Origin: Lactobacillus sp. ESL0791
Lineage (GTDB): Bacteria; Bacillota; Bacilli; Lactobacillales; Lactobacillaceae
Assembly: GCF_029433255.1 (NCBI RefSeq)
Contig: NZ_JAQTHU010000001.1
Coordinates: forward strand, 558,001 to 622,000
Direction: 5' to 3'
DNA: 64,000 nt
Position 1 is the stretch's first letter, and every line of letters begins with the position of its first letter. A program made the translations under genes and the position numbers. Below are positions 42,023-51,345 of this stretch, one piece after another. Under the pieces are notes generated by a model. That model worked only from the letters and a program-made list of their open reading frames with translations. It had not been told where the DNA came from and ran no database searches.

Positions 42023-43115
42023 CTACTTGCTAAATAAATCGTTTATTTTGTCCTCTACTTCTTTATCGTTTTTGTTTTTTAGTTCCTCAATCATGTACGC
42101 ATAAACACCCAAAGTGATGTTTACATTTTTATGTCCTAAGCGTTGGCTTATTGCATAAATATCTACTCCTTGGTATAGAAGCATGGCCACATGACAATGA
42201 CGCAATGAGTGGACAGTAAACGCGGGGCTTGATAAATTAGCCTTAATCATTAATTTTTTAAGTGCATTATTAACATTACCAGTTAAAGGAATAGTTTGAT
42301 ATCGCTTGTTTTCAAAAACAAAATCAGTTTTGTTAATTTTTAATTCATCTAGAATATCTAGCAATTGTTGGGTAACTTTGATTGTACGGTATGAAGATTC
42401 GTTTTTAGTTGGCATAAGTTGGTGGAGCTTTTCACTGTAACTGTGATGGATGTCAATAGTATGTTTATCATAATGAATGTTATGCCAACGCAGAGCTTTT
42501 ATCTCACTAATTCTAGCACCAGTTAAAATTGCCGTGATTATCATATATGTGCTAGTCGAATTGGTAGATCGATTGTCTAAAGCGACAGCAAACAATTTCT
42601 TGATTTCGGCCAGCGATAAAAATTTAACTTTGTCCTTTCTGGTATGAGCTTCATTACCAATAATTTGGGCACCAAAAGTAAAATCACGAGTGATAATTTC
42701 ATCTGTCATAGCATTTTTTACACAAGCTTTATAAGGGGCACAATTTTTGTTCACAGTATCGGCAGACAGGTTCTCTCCCAACTTATTGCCAAACTTTTGC
42801 GACTAATATTCTTAATTTTTGTATTGCCCCAATATTTTTTTAGATGATTGTATGCAGCTCGATATTTAAGCTGTGTACCATATAACTTAAAGAATTTTTA
42901 CGATAAGTTTCATACCAATCTTTAAAATAATCTACAAAAACGGGATTCTTAACAACGTCAACGCCAGAATTATGCTTAATTTTAATATCCGCCAGCCAAT
43001 TCGAAGCTTCAGATTTTGTTTTAAAGCCAGCTTTAGATCTACTATGACGTTTGCCTTGCTCATCGTACTAGATGAAGCGAGCTTGCCATTTGCTGCCGCG
43101 TTTTGTAATTGCCAT
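42023..43115 (-). pseudogene. tyrosine-recombinase (phage integrase), multiply disrupted
   Basis: The minus strand reads from MAITKRGSKWQARF (ATG at 43115, AGGAG upstream) through an AP2-like arm-binding and a SAM-like core to the catalytic domain. Lesions: in-frame TAG at codon 16; a frameshift after VDYFKDWYETYRKNS (next frame LYGTQLKYRAAYNHLKKYWG); a second frameshift near 42790. The intact 252-codon 3' part keeps TGARISEIKALRW (Arg), HSLRH (His, Arg) and GVYAYM (Tyr). It is the left edge of a degenerate integrative element after rplL. Confidence 0.88.
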
Positions 43116-43244
43116 TTTTAATTTCTCCTAAATATGATAAAACAGGGTAGACAAAAACCACTGAATTATTCAGTATTTTGCCCACAATTACTAGCTTTTA
43201 AGATGAGTTTTCCAGGCTGTTCTTGAAGGCTTTTTAATAAAAAA

Positions 43245-43272
43245 AGACTGTGGTATTGTCCACAGCCTCTTT
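43245..43272 (-). terminator. terminator, minus strand
   Basis: GGCTGTGG/CCACAGTC stem with a 6-base loop, then T8 on the minus strand, 6-10 bp after the stop of the small peptide ORF. Confidence 0.7.
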
Positions 43273-43277
43273 GACAT

Positions 43278-43361
43278 TATTTCTTAAAATGGTTGATTAG
43301 CCATTCGGAAATAATGCTGGCCAGTATACTAGATACTAAACCAATAATAAATTGTTTCAAA
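43278..43361 (-). CDS. candidate small membrane peptide (Fst-like type I toxin?)
   Basis: 27-codon frame from TTG 43361, product KQFIIGLVSSILASIISEW followed by LINHFKK: one membrane helix, a Trp near its end, and a basic tail, as in Fst/Ldr-type toxins. It ends a few bases before an intrinsic terminator, typical of those mRNAs. The start lacks a good ribosome binding site; the frame remains open to 43382, so a non-canonical start is possible. Confidence 0.4.
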
Positions 43362-43413
43362 GGCGATTCGTCTCGTAAATCCTAAAGACGATTACTTTAG
43401 GTAGCCATTAAGT

Positions 43414-43442
43414 CCTTCGTGTTTATGCACGAGGGATTTTTT
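43414..43442 (+). terminator. plus-strand terminator
   Basis: CCTTCGTG (43414-43421) pairs with CACGAGGG (43428-43435), followed by ATTTTTTG. It is preceded by the hairpin CCTAAAG/CTTTAGG (43381-43401). It may end a plus-strand RNA antisense to the 5' part of the small peptide transcript, or act for the 97-aa gene on the other strand. Confidence 0.6.
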
Positions 43443-43444
43443 GT

Positions 43445-43738
43445 TTACTTTTTATATTGAAATTGGCGACCACAATCCATACAAATCATGTCTACTTTCT
43501 TGGTCTTTTTGCCAGCAAAACCGGCTAATGCTCCGACTCCACCAGTAAGAATTGTGCCAGCAGCAGCTTTGCCAACCGAAAAACTTTTCTTGTGTTGGCC
43601 TATGGCTGAAACATTTGTGGACCTGCATCTAGGGCAACGAACTTTTTTCTGAAATGCTGAATGAATTTCATCCATACCTTCACTTATCTTTGCTAAATTT
43701 TCTAAAAAACTAGTCTTGTCTTCTTTATTTGAACTCAT
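43445..43738 (-). CDS. zinc-ribbon protein of unknown function
   Basis: 97 aa. Two cysteine pairs (CPRC at 39-42, CMDC near the C-terminus) flank a Gly/Ala hydrophobic stretch (AAAGTILTGGVGALAGFAG). This split ribbon layout occurs in phage/element-borne membrane-associated proteins. RBS GAGGAGATAAA. Co-directional with the 233-aa gene upstream. Confidence 0.65.
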   Translation of the reverse strand: MSSNKEDKTSFLENLAKISEGMDEIHSAFQKKVRCPRCRSTNVSAIGQHKKSFSVGKAAAGTILTGGVGALAGFAGKKTKKVDMICMDCGRQFQYKK

Positions 43739-43754
43739 TTTTATCTCCTCAAAA

Positions 43755-44456
43755 TTAATCCAAGTTATACCATTTGTATTTATGACTGCTTAACATCCTT
43801 GAGTGGCCCACAGCTCTTTTACCTAAATAGAAAAATAAACCTGCACCTTGGTCTTGCTCTTCCTGCATGTAATCATCTTTAACAACTGCAAGTGCAGCAC
43901 CTATAACTCCTTGGACCTTTTCAGCTACAATACTTTTGCTTTCATTATCCAGACTAGCAAAGTTTGTATTAACTTGGGCCCTGGCTCTGTCTGTATCATC
44001 TTCACCAGTATATTTTATTGAGTTAATAAAAGGCGCGTAGTTATATCTTTTATCGCCTTTAGCAAAGAAATTTTGATCTTCACTTAGGCCTTTTTTAAGT
44101 TCTCGATTAACTTCGGCATTAAATTTCTTTTGCTTTGCTTTAGCCTTAGCTTCTTTTTTCTGTTCAGCTTTTTCTTTGTCTTTCTGTTTTTGTTCATAGT
44201 CATCATGAGATTGAGTTTCTGTGGTGCTTGATGATTCTGTGGAAGAGCTGGATGGATTAACAGCTGAGTAAATCATGAGAATTGGACTAAGCAAAAACGC
44301 TATTCCGAAGTAACCACCGATTATAATTTTAAACCAACCATATTTTCGTTGCTTTCCTTCCTTGTGTCTTTTCCAAGTATCATATGCCGGTCGCAAAAGG
44401 CGTACTGCGAAAAACCATAAAACGATAGTTGTAAATAATATTATTATATAAACCAT
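43755..44456 (-). CDS. membrane protein of decayed element, function unknown
   Basis: 233 aa from ATG 44456 (AGAGGAGAAC upstream; the frame reaches 44486 but without a site). Two membrane helices (about 2-20, 40-60), a Ser-rich linker, a Lys/Glu/Gln coiled coil (QKQKDKEKAEQKKEAKAK) and a C-terminal soluble domain. It resembles prophage/element lysogeny-module proteins in layout only. It ends 17 bp before the zinc-ribbon gene. Confidence 0.6.
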   Translation of the reverse strand: MVYIIILFTTIVLWFFAVRLLRPAYDTWKRHKEGKQRKYGWFKIIIGGYFGIAFLLSPILMIYSAVNPSSSSTESSSTTETQSHDDYEQKQKDKEKAEQKKEAKAKAKQKKFNAEVNRELKKGLSEDQNFFAKGDKRYNYAPFINSIKYTGEDDTDRARAQVNTNFASLDNESKSIVAEKVQGVIGAALAVVKDDYMQEEQDQGAGLFFYLGKRAVGHSRMLSSHKYKWYNLD

Positions 44457-44537
44457 GTTCTCCTCTTTAAAATTAATAATTTTCATCTATAACTATAATT
44501 TTATCAGAGATTAATTTTAATTAATACGCTTACTTTG

Positions 44538-44636
44538 CTAAAACAATAAATCATTGTGATTTTCAAATAATTTCACAGTGTCATCAAACATTCTATCAGG
44601 AATGCCATAAGCTTGCATGAAATTCCAAGGTTCGGT
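44538..44636 (-). pseudogene. 3' fragment of an ImmA/IrrE-like phage gene
   Basis: Minus-strand reading TEPWNFMQAYGIPDRMFDDT and on to NDLLF-stop matches the end of the 62-aa frame at 58707-58895 (EPGEFMNQYGIPDWMLDDT). Only the last ~33 codons remain. The EFMxxYGIP motif is like the C-terminus of phage ImmA/IrrE metallopeptidases. Confidence 0.6.
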
Positions 44637-44643
44637 AAAAGTG

Positions 44644-44696
44644 AAGTGCTCCATAATTGTTAGACATAGAACTAACAGTTAGGAGCACTTTTTTCT
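44644..44696. terminator. long bidirectional hairpin
   Basis: AAGTGCTCC/GGAGCACTT outer arms plus ATTGTTAG/CTAACAGT inner arms around an 8-base loop, ending in TTTTTT. It marks the right edge of the element before rsmC. Confidence 0.7.
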
Positions 44697-44757
44697 ACCC
44701 TTGTTTTTAACTGTTGTTCTTATTTTTGGTAAAATTATTTAAAGAAGTATTTTAGAA

Positions 44758-45387
44758 ATGAGTAATAAGATGGCTAATGAAAACCAAATGTATTTTGCCG
44801 CTGATCCCACCGCTAAACATGATGAGCATGTGGTGGACTACCATGTTGCCGGGATTGATTTAAAATTTAAGACGGATGCTGGTGTTTTTTCAAAAATGCG
44901 TGTTGATTATGGTTCCGGTGTTTTGATTAAAGTAATGCACGAAGTGACCTTTCCGTCGTGTAATATTTTGGATGTTGGGACCGGCTATGGCCCTCTGGGT
45001 CTATTTGCCAGTAAATTCTGGCCCCAGCAAACAGTAGAAATGGTAGATGTTAATGAGCGTGGGCTGGCACTGGCGCAAGAGAATGCCCAGCTTAATTACT
45101 GCCGGAATGTAACAATTTATTCTTCTGATGCCTATAGCCAAGTGGATAAGAGTAAAAAATTTGGCCTAATTGTAACCAATCCGCCAATCCGTGCGGGCAA
45201 AAAAGTCGTGTCCGCGATTTTGACGGGCGCCAAAGAATACCTGGTTGATAATGGCGTTTTGCTTGCTGTCATCCAGAAAAAGCAGGGGGAACCGAGTGCT
45301 AGAAAATTGCTCACGGCAACTTATGGCAACTGCACAATTTTAGCGCGTGATAAGGGCTACTACGTGCTTCAAGCAGTTAAAAAGTAG
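44758..45387 (+). CDS. rsmC: 16S rRNA (guanine-N2) methyltransferase RsmC-like
   Basis: 209-aa class I SAM methyltransferase: ILDVGTGYGPLG (SAM loop), VDVNERGL, and catalytic NPPIRAGK. N-terminal half has VFSKMRVDYGSGVL as in single-domain RsmC homologues (YbxB). ATG 44758 has only a weak site; ATG 44767 is possible. Confidence 0.88.
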   Translation: MSNKMANENQMYFAADPTAKHDEHVVDYHVAGIDLKFKTDAGVFSKMRVDYGSGVLIKVMHEVTFPSCNILDVGTGYGPLGLFASKFWPQQTVEMVDVNERGLALAQENAQLNYCRNVTIYSSDAYSQVDKSKKFGLIVTNPPIRAGKKVVSAILTGAKEYLVDNGVLLAVIQKKQGEPSARKLLTATYGNCTILARDKGYYVLQAVKK

Positions 45388-45396
45388 GGGGGTTAA

Positions 45397-45924
45397 ATGG
45401 ATTTTACCAGTGAAGAAAAAAAGAAGTACATGCAATTAGCGTTTGCGGAAGCCAAAAAAGCTGAAGAACAAGGTGAAGTGCCAATTGGTGCGATTGTTGT
45501 TGCACCCGCTGGTCAGGTAATCGGTACGGGGTATAATCGCCGCGAGCTTGATCAAGACGCCAGTAGTCACGCGGAAATGCTGGCAATCCGGCAGTCCTGT
45601 GCCAATTTGGGCCTGTGGCGCCTCATCGACTGCAGCCTGTTTGTTACCCTGGAGCCCTGTCCGATGTGTGCCGGTGCAATTATTAATTCCCGTATTAAAA
45701 ATGTGTTTTATGGTGCACCTGATCCTAAGGCTGGCGCTGCCGGCAGCGTGATTGACCTTTTTTCCGTTCCCAAATTTAACCATCATCCTAACGTAATTCG
45801 CGGCCTGTACCGTGATGAGGCTAGTCAAATGTTAAAGAGTTTTTTTCAGGCGATTCGAGCAGAACAGAAAAAAGCAAAAATTCAGCAAAACGGTGGAAAA
45901 AACTGGAAAAATACGTTATCATAA
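45397..45924 (+). CDS. tadA: tRNA-specific adenosine deaminase
   Basis: 175 aa; zinc/catalytic HAE at 58-60 and PCPMC with Cys88 and Cys91. It deaminates A34 of tRNA-Arg. RBS AGGGGGGTT. It immediately precedes the SRP RNA gene, as in Bacillus. Confidence 0.93.
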   Translation: MDFTSEEKKKYMQLAFAEAKKAEEQGEVPIGAIVVAPAGQVIGTGYNRRELDQDASSHAEMLAIRQSCANLGLWRLIDCSLFVTLEPCPMCAGAIINSRIKNVFYGAPDPKAGAAGSVIDLFSVPKFNHHPNVIRGLYRDEASQMLKSFFQAIRAEQKKAKIQQNGGKNWKNTLS

Positions 45925-45927
45925 TTT

Positions 45928-46010
45928 GTGGGCAATGTTTGACTCCCAAAGCGTGTCAGGACCGGAAGGTAGCAGCACTAAGGCCGCTTGAGCATGTGCC
46001 TTTTATTAGA
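45928..46010 (+). ncRNA. ffs: signal recognition particle RNA, small bacterial type
   Basis: Contains the universal domain IV core GTGTCAGGACCGGAAGGTAG followed by CAGCACTAAG, with flanking arms (GGCAATGTTTGACTCCCAAAG / CTTGAGCATGTGCCTT) that pair. Location between tadA and dnaX is the conserved Firmicutes site. Ends are approximate. Confidence 0.92.
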
Positions 46011-46016
46011 AATTCA

Positions 46017-46053
46017 TAAACTCTTAACTCTTTTAAAGAGTTAGGAGTTTTTT
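46017..46053 (+). terminator. terminator between SRP RNA and dnaX
   Basis: A long stem AAACTCTTAACTCTTT/AAAGAGTTAGGAGTTT with G-U pairs, followed by T6. Confidence 0.85.
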
Positions 46054-46070
46054 ACTAGGAAGACAAATTC

Positions 46071-47873
46071 ATGGCTTATCAAGCGTTATATCGTAAGTGG
46101 CGGCCACGGACTTTTGCAAGTGTTGTTGGTCAAGAAGAAATTACTGCCACCTTAAAGAATGCAATTAAGCGTGGTACGGTTTCGCATGCTTTTTTGTTTG
46201 CGGGGCCGCGTGGTACGGGAAAAACTTCCTGTGCCAAGATTTTCGCTAAAGCGTTAAATTGCAGCAACCTGCAAGATGGGGAGCCATGCAATGAATGTGC
46301 CAACTGCAAGGCAGCAGATCAAGGCATAATGCCGGATATTATTGAGATTGATGCTGCTTCCAATAACGGTGTTGATGAAATTCGCGATATTCGTGATAAG
46401 GTCAAGTATGCGCCTACCCAAGGCAAGTACAAGGTTTATATCATCGATGAGGTGCACATGTTGTCGATGGGAGCATTTAATGCTTTATTGAAAACATTAG
46501 AAGAGCCGCCAGAGCATGTTGTCTTTATCTTGGCCACGACCGAGCTGCAGAAGGTGCCGGCCACAATTATTTCGCGAACTCAGCGCTATAACTTTAAACG
46601 GATTTCCCAGGCTGACCTTGAGCAGCGGATGAAGTATATCCTGGATCAAGAAAAAATCTCTTATGAAGATAAGGCACTTTCTGTGATTGCTCAGGTTGCC
46701 GACGGCGGGATGCGGGATGCACTAAGCATTTTGGACCAGCTGTTAAGTTATGAAAAGGGCAGTGTTAATTATACCGACGCGCTCAATGTTACCGGTTTTG
46801 CTGCTCAAGAAAAGATCGAGCAGCTTCTGCTCAGTCTTTTGCAGCATGACGCGGGTGCCGCGCTGACAATGGCCCAGGAGTTGCTGGCAGCGGGCGCAAG
46901 TGTCAAAAATATTTTAGACGAACTGATTGAAATGGCGACCACATCGTTAATTATTGTTAAGGCGGGTGAAGACGGTTCGGGCAACTTTTTAACTGCTGAT
47001 TTTGTTCAGAAGGTCAAAAAGGTTCCGGCGAAAACGTACTTTAAGCTGATTACCTTAGCCAACAAGGCTCTAACCGACCTACGTTATACCAATCAGCAGG
47101 AAATTCCGCTTGAGGTATTTTTGGTGGCCGCTGCTTCTGAAGAGGCACTGGCAAATAGCGCGGGCGAAGTTAAAGAAGATTTGAACTTACAGACGGAAGT
47201 TGCCACGTTAAAAAAGCAGGTGTCAACTTTGACTCAGCAAGTAGCCACTTTGGCTCGTGGCCGTCAAAGTTCACATTCTAGTGAGCAAATTTTTCATATT
47301 GATGCAGGTGTTCCTGCTAAAGAGACAAAAACTTCTCAGAATGAGCCGGAACAGCAAAAGATTAAGACGAAAAAGCCGCTCAAGAAAGTTAAGCATGATG
47401 ATGAACAGGATCGGAAACGAATTTACCACGTTCTTGAAAATGCGACTAAGCGGGACTTGACGGCAATTAAAGACGTCTGGCCCGACGTGCAATCGAAACT
47501 AGGTGTGTCGCAGCGGGCTTTGCTGGATGTGCTTGAGCCGGTTGCTGCCAGCAGTGATCAAGTTGTTATGAAGTGTAAGTATGCTTTCTGGTTTGAGAAG
47601 GCCAGTTCTGATAGCGACCTGCTCACGCTGCTGACAAACGAGATTGAAAAATTTGCTAAGCATAAATATGAGATTGTCTTGGTACCCGATGAATCCTGGC
47701 TGAAAGTCAGGGCAGAATTTTTAAAGGGACATAAAGACGAGCTACTGGCAAAACAAAAGCAGTCTGATCCGGAACAAGATGTTCCTGCTGATGAGGCAGA
47801 AATCAAGGAAGAACAGGAAGTTGTGACGAAGGCCAAGGAACTTTTTGGCGATGCAGTTACTGTTAAAGATTAA
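46071..47873 (+). CDS. dnaX: DNA polymerase III subunits tau/gamma
   Basis: 600-aa clamp-loader ATPase. Walker A GPRGTGKT (45-52), zinc cysteines 64, 73, 76, 79 (CNECANC), Walker B IIDEVHML, sensor 1 LATTE and SRC-like ISRTQRYNF. Residues after ~380 form the tau-specific charged linker and C-terminal domain. A possible -1 frameshift heptamer lies at codons 380-382 (separate entry). Upstream of ybaB-recR as usual. Confidence 0.96.
   Translation: MAYQALYRKWRPRTFASVVGQEEITATLKNAIKRGTVSHAFLFAGPRGTGKTSCAKIFAKALNCSNLQDGEPCNECANCKAADQGIMPDIIEIDAASNNGVDEIRDIRDKVKYAPTQGKYKVYIIDEVHMLSMGAFNALLKTLEEPPEHVVFILATTELQKVPATIISRTQRYNFKRISQADLEQRMKYILDQEKISYEDKALSVIAQVADGGMRDALSILDQLLSYEKGSVNYTDALNVTGFAAQEKIEQLLLSLLQHDAGAALTMAQELLAAGASVKNILDELIEMATTSLIIVKAGEDGSGNFLTADFVQKVKKVPAKTYFKLITLANKALTDLRYTNQQEIPLEVFLVAAASEEALANSAGEVKEDLNLQTEVATLKKQVSTLTQQVATLARGRQSSHSSEQIFHIDAGVPAKETKTSQNEPEQQKIKTKKPLKKVKHDDEQDRKRIYHVLENATKRDLTAIKDVWPDVQSKLGVSQRALLDVLEPVAASSDQVVMKCKYAFWFEKASSDSDLLTLLTNEIEKFAKHKYEIVLVPDESWLKVRAEFLKGHKDELLAKQKQSDPEQDVPADEAEIKEEQEVVTKAKELFGDAVTVKD
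47210..47216 (+). other. possible -1 frameshift heptamer in dnaX
   Basis: A-AAA-AAG sits in the zero frame as TTA AAA AAG (codons 380-382). A -1 shift would add about 20 codons and stop near 47282, giving a gamma-length product (~400 aa) as in E. coli. A GGAA sequence lies ~12 nt upstream and a small AGCCA/TGGCT hairpin ~30 nt downstream; both are weak stimulators. Confidence 0.4.
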
Positions 47874-47899
47874 ATAAGCAGAAGTGTAAAGGAGATAAA

Positions 47900-48229
47900 A
47901 TGAGCAAGAGACCTAATTTTGGCGGTATGGGCGGCATGAATATGCAGCAGATGATGAAGCAGGCCAAAAAATTACAGGAACAGATGACCCAAGAACAAGA
48001 AAGTATTACCGCACAGGAATTTACTGGTAAGTCAGCCGATGATTTGGTTGTTGCCATTTTTACCGGCGACCGGAAACTAAAGGATTTAAAGATTAATCCG
48101 GAGGCAATTGATCCAGATGATCCGGATATGCTGCAGGATCTAGTGATTGATGCGGTTAATAAGGGACTGGAAGAGATTGATCAGGCTACTCAGGCCAGTT
48201 TAGGTAAGTACACGAAAGGTATGATCTAA
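47900..48229 (+). CDS. ybaB: YbaB/EbfC nucleoid-associated protein
   Basis: 109 aa; [17 protein letters not shown] and [15 protein letters not shown] are family blocks. Binds DNA as a dimer. Directly abuts recR. Confidence 0.94.
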   Translation: MSKRPNFGGMGGMNMQQMMKQAKKLQEQMTQEQESITAQEFTGKSADDLVVAIFTGDRKLKDLKINPEAIDPDDPDMLQDLVIDAVNKGLEEIDQATQASLGKYTKGMI

Positions 48230-48829
48230 TTGCAATATCCATTACCCATTGCGCATTTGATTGATTCCTACATGAAGCTGCCCGGAATTGGTGAAAAGAC
48301 TGCGACACGGCTGGCTTTTTATACGCTTGATATGCCTGATGAAGATGTTCAGGACTTTGGCAAGGCGCTCACAGAGGTCAAGCAGAATTTACGGCGCTGC
48401 TCTATTTGCGGAAATATTACGGAAAAAGATCCGTGTGAAATATGCAGCAATCCGAATCGTGACCAAGCAACGATCATGGTGGTGGAGCAGCCTAAAGATG
48501 TGATGGCGTTTGAAGAAATGGGCGAATATATCGGACTTTATCATGTCCTGCATGGTGTCTTGTCGCCAATGGATGGTATCGGTCCGGAAGAAATTAATAT
48601 TAAATCCCTGATTGTCCGCCTGCAAAAGCAGGACAGTGTCAAAGAAATTATCTTGGCGCTTAATTCAACGCCTGAGGGCGAATCAACGGCGATGTATATC
48701 AGCAAGTTGATTAAACCCGCGGGAATAAAAGTTACGCGGCTGGCTGCAGGGCTTGCCGTCGGCAGTGATATTGAGTATGCTAACTCTATTACTTTGAAAC
48801 GGGCAGTGCAGGGGAGAACGGCGATTTAG
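48230..48829 (+). CDS. recR: recombination mediator RecR
   Basis: 199 aa: helix-hairpin-helix ([14 protein letters not shown]), C4 zinc finger ([16 protein letters not shown]), Toprim ([16 protein letters not shown]) and Walker-like end. TTG start at 48230 directly after ybaB. Works with RecF/RecO. Confidence 0.95.
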   Translation: MQYPLPIAHLIDSYMKLPGIGEKTATRLAFYTLDMPDEDVQDFGKALTEVKQNLRRCSICGNITEKDPCEICSNPNRDQATIMVVEQPKDVMAFEEMGEYIGLYHVLHGVLSPMDGIGPEEINIKSLIVRLQKQDSVKEIILALNSTPEGESTAMYISKLIKPAGIKVTRLAAGLAVGSDIEYANSITLKRAVQGRTAI

Positions 48830-49063
48830 ATGCGAAAAAAAGACATAGTTAAAGAACAAGGCGACCAGCTTCTGGTTGATTTGATTGAAAAGCTGCAGGC
48901 AGAAATAGCACTTGAAAGTGATCTTGATCAAACCACAATGGATTTGTCGGATGATAATATTGCTGCCAGTAAAATTTTGCAGGCCAAGTACTCGTTTTTA
49001 TATAAGGAAGCGCGGCACCGCAACACAAGATTTAGTGGTTTTACAAATGCGATCAGCCAGTAA
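48830..49063 (+). CDS. yaaL: DUF2508 protein YaaL
   Basis: 77 aa, helical; C-terminal FLYKEARHRNTRFSG is the family block. Conserved next to recR; function unknown. Confidence 0.85.
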   Translation: MRKKDIVKEQGDQLLVDLIEKLQAEIALESDLDQTTMDLSDDNIAASKILQAKYSFLYKEARHRNTRFSGFTNAISQ

Positions 49064-49088
49064 AAAGCTCAAACTTTGGGCTTTTTTA
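49063..49088 (+). terminator. terminator after yaaL
   Basis: AAAAGCTC/GGGCTTTT stem (one G-U) and T run. Confidence 0.7.
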
Positions 49089-49163
49089 TTTTGGGCAATT
49101 AACTGCTGGTCCAAACTGTCATTATTGTAGTAACTTAGGTAAAATGTACTTATGGAGAGTTTT

Positions 49164-49811
49164 ATGAAAAGTTTTTTTATTAGTTTTGAAGGTCCCGACG
49201 GTGCTGGTAAAAGTACGGTTGTTGCCCAAGTGGTGCGTGAACTTGCACCTAGACTTAAGACACAATATCTAGTGACACGTGAACCGGGCGGCTCGGAAAT
49301 TGCCGAAAAAATTAGGCAGATGATTTTAGATCCTGCAAATAGTAAAATGGCGGCTAAAACCGAGGCACTGCTTTATGCCGCTTCGCGCAGCCAGCACATG
49401 GCGGAAGTTATTCTGCCAGCACTTGCGGCAGGAAAAATGGTTTTTTCTGACCGCTTTGTTGACAGCTCACTTGCTTATCAGGGCGTGGGGCGTGATTTAG
49501 GCATTGCGCAAGTTAAACAGATCAATGATTTTGCTACCAGCGGGGTTGAACCTGATTTAACGCTATTCCTGGATGTTAAGCCGGAAGTTGGCTTGGCGCG
49601 GATCAATCGCCTGCGTCCCCATGCTGAAGATCGTTTGGAACAGGAAAAATTGACTTTTCATAAGAAAGTTTATCAGGGTTATCAAGAAATCTGCCAGGCC
49701 AATCCTCAGCGCATCAAGATTGTTGATGCAAGTCGAAATTTTACGCAGGTTGTTGCTGATTGTATTAAAATTATTGAAAATAGTTTACCAATAGATTTTA
49801 TAAAGGACTGA
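49164..49811 (+). CDS. tmk: thymidylate kinase
   Basis: 215 aa: P-loop [23 protein letters not shown] (DRx motif), lid near [13 protein letters not shown]. Makes dTDP. ATG 49164 is preferred because GGAG at 49154 serves it; ATG 49152 overlaps that site. Confidence 0.95.
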   Translation: MKSFFISFEGPDGAGKSTVVAQVVRELAPRLKTQYLVTREPGGSEIAEKIRQMILDPANSKMAAKTEALLYAASRSQHMAEVILPALAAGKMVFSDRFVDSSLAYQGVGRDLGIAQVKQINDFATSGVEPDLTLFLDVKPEVGLARINRLRPHAEDRLEQEKLTFHKKVYQGYQEICQANPQRIKIVDASRNFTQVVADCIKIIENSLPIDFIKD

Positions 49812-49816
49812 TTTTA

Positions 49817-50140
49817 ATGAAGTTAGTAATCGCAATTGTTCAAAAAGAAGACGCAAAGAAACTGCAGCGTGCGTTTATTGAAAATAATATCCGGGAAACC
49901 AGACTGGCAACTACCGGTGGCTTTTTAAGTCAAGGCAACACGACTTTCCTGATCGGGATTGATGACGAGCATGTCAAGACGGTGCTGCGGATTATTAAGC
50001 AGGAATCAAAGGCGCGCGAGGAGTATATGAATCCCAACATGGTGCCGACAGGCTTTGATATGAATAGTCAGCCGGTGAAAATTACGGTCGGCGGCGCAAC
50101 CTGTTTTGTTGTGCCCATTGATGAATTTAAGCGTTTTTGA
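49817..50140 (+). CDS. darA: PII-like cyclic di-AMP receptor (DarA/PstA/YaaQ)
   Basis: 107 aa, DUF970. GGFLSQGNTTFLIGI and the ATTGG loop are the c-di-AMP binding stretches of DarA/PstA. Its effector target is unknown. Its stop overlaps the holB start (TGATG). Confidence 0.9.
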   Translation: MKLVIAIVQKEDAKKLQRAFIENNIRETRLATTGGFLSQGNTTFLIGIDDEHVKTVLRIIKQESKAREEYMNPNMVPTGFDMNSQPVKITVGGATCFVVPIDEFKRF

Positions 50141-50994
50141 TGAAGATTGATATTAAACAGGTTGGCCCGGAAACGCAAAGCTTGCGTGCGGCTCATGACA
50201 AAGGGCAGCTGGCCCACAGTTATCTTTTTGTTACTGGTGACCGGCAGCAAGGCATTAATACAGCTTACTGGCTGGCCTGCCTAGATAATTGTACTGGCAA
50301 GCAAAAGCCGGATGGTCAGTGCCAAAATTGCCGGCAGATTATTTCCGGCAACCATCCGGATATTTTGCTGGTGGAACCGGAAGGTAAGCAAAGTTTGGGG
50401 ATTGACCAGGTGCGACCGTTGAAAGAGGAGCTGGCGAAGAGCCCGGTGCAGAGCAGTCGCCGTTTTTTCATTATTGATCAGGCAGAAAAGCTGACCCTGC
50501 CGGCGGCTAATGCTCTGCTTAATTTACTTGAAGAACCGGTTGCACCCGTTGTTACTATCTTGATAACCAACAACCGTGACCAGATCTTGCCAACTGTGCG
50601 CTCGCGTACGCAGACAGTTGTTTTTCCTGCGGGTAATCAGGCCGATGGCAGAAGTGATTTTTTACTCAAGAACGGTTTTTCACCGGAAGATATTTCTGGA
50701 CTGGATGATCCGGCTAAGCTTGATCAAACAAGTAGATATTTTTATCAGGAATGCCTAGAAAAAAATCCTTTGTCTCTTGTTAGTGCCCATCAATTAGCCG
50801 CTGCAGCTAGCAGCAAGCTTGATCAGGATTATGTTTTGCTTCAGCTTAAGCAATTGGCGCAAAAAGATTTACCTGAACATCCGCAAGTGAGTGCGAGAAT
50901 GTTAAAATATTTAGTAGATGTTGATCGAATGCGTTATAGCAATGTAAGTTTTCGTAATCTGCTCGATTATCTTGCCTTGCAGTGGAAACGGTAG
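50140..50994 (+). CDS. holB: DNA polymerase III delta-prime subunit
   Basis: 284 aa AAA+ clamp-loader subunit: zinc-like C-x-x-C residues (DNCTGKQKPDGQCQNC), FFIIDQAEKLTLPAANALL, LLEEPVAPVVTILIT, SRTQT. Walker A is degenerate as normal for delta-prime. ATG overlaps darA stop. Confidence 0.92.
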   Translation: MKIDIKQVGPETQSLRAAHDKGQLAHSYLFVTGDRQQGINTAYWLACLDNCTGKQKPDGQCQNCRQIISGNHPDILLVEPEGKQSLGIDQVRPLKEELAKSPVQSSRRFFIIDQAEKLTLPAANALLNLLEEPVAPVVTILITNNRDQILPTVRSRTQTVVFPAGNQADGRSDFLLKNGFSPEDISGLDDPAKLDQTSRYFYQECLEKNPLSLVSAHQLAAAASSKLDQDYVLLQLKQLAQKDLPEHPQVSARMLKYLVDVDRMRYSNVSFRNLLDYLALQWKR

Positions 50995-51000
50995 GTGAAA

Positions 51001-51342
51001 ATGGTGGATCCTTATTCAAAATTGCAACAGCTTCACGACACGATGGCCAATATGACTAAGACAATTGCCAGTCTTGAGAATAATATTTTGGACACGCTTA
51101 AGGAAAACACAGAATTGAAAGTGGAAAATGAATTATTGCGTGAGAAACTGGACAAGTTGACTAGTAATAATAATGAACCGGCTGTCAAGACGAGAAGCGG
51201 GCTTGAATCATTAAGGCAGATTTACAAGTCCGGCTATCATATTTGCAACATGTATTATGGTTCACACCGTGATCCCGATTCTGATTGCATGTTTTGCCTT
51301 GATATCTTAGATAATTTTGGCGAAAAAAAGAAAAAACAGTAG
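51001..51342 (+). CDS. yabA: replication initiation control protein YabA
   Basis: 113 aa: N-terminal coiled coil (LHDTMANMTKTIASLENNI...) and C-terminal zinc domain (YHICNMYYGSHRD, CMFC). Bridges DnaA and DnaN to restrain initiation. ATG 51001 follows TAGGTG; GTG 50995 is an alternative. Confidence 0.92.
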   Translation: MVDPYSKLQQLHDTMANMTKTIASLENNILDTLKENTELKVENELLREKLDKLTSNNNEPAVKTRSGLESLRQIYKSGYHICNMYYGSHRDPDSDCMFCLDILDNFGEKKKKQ

Positions 51343-51345
51343 GGG

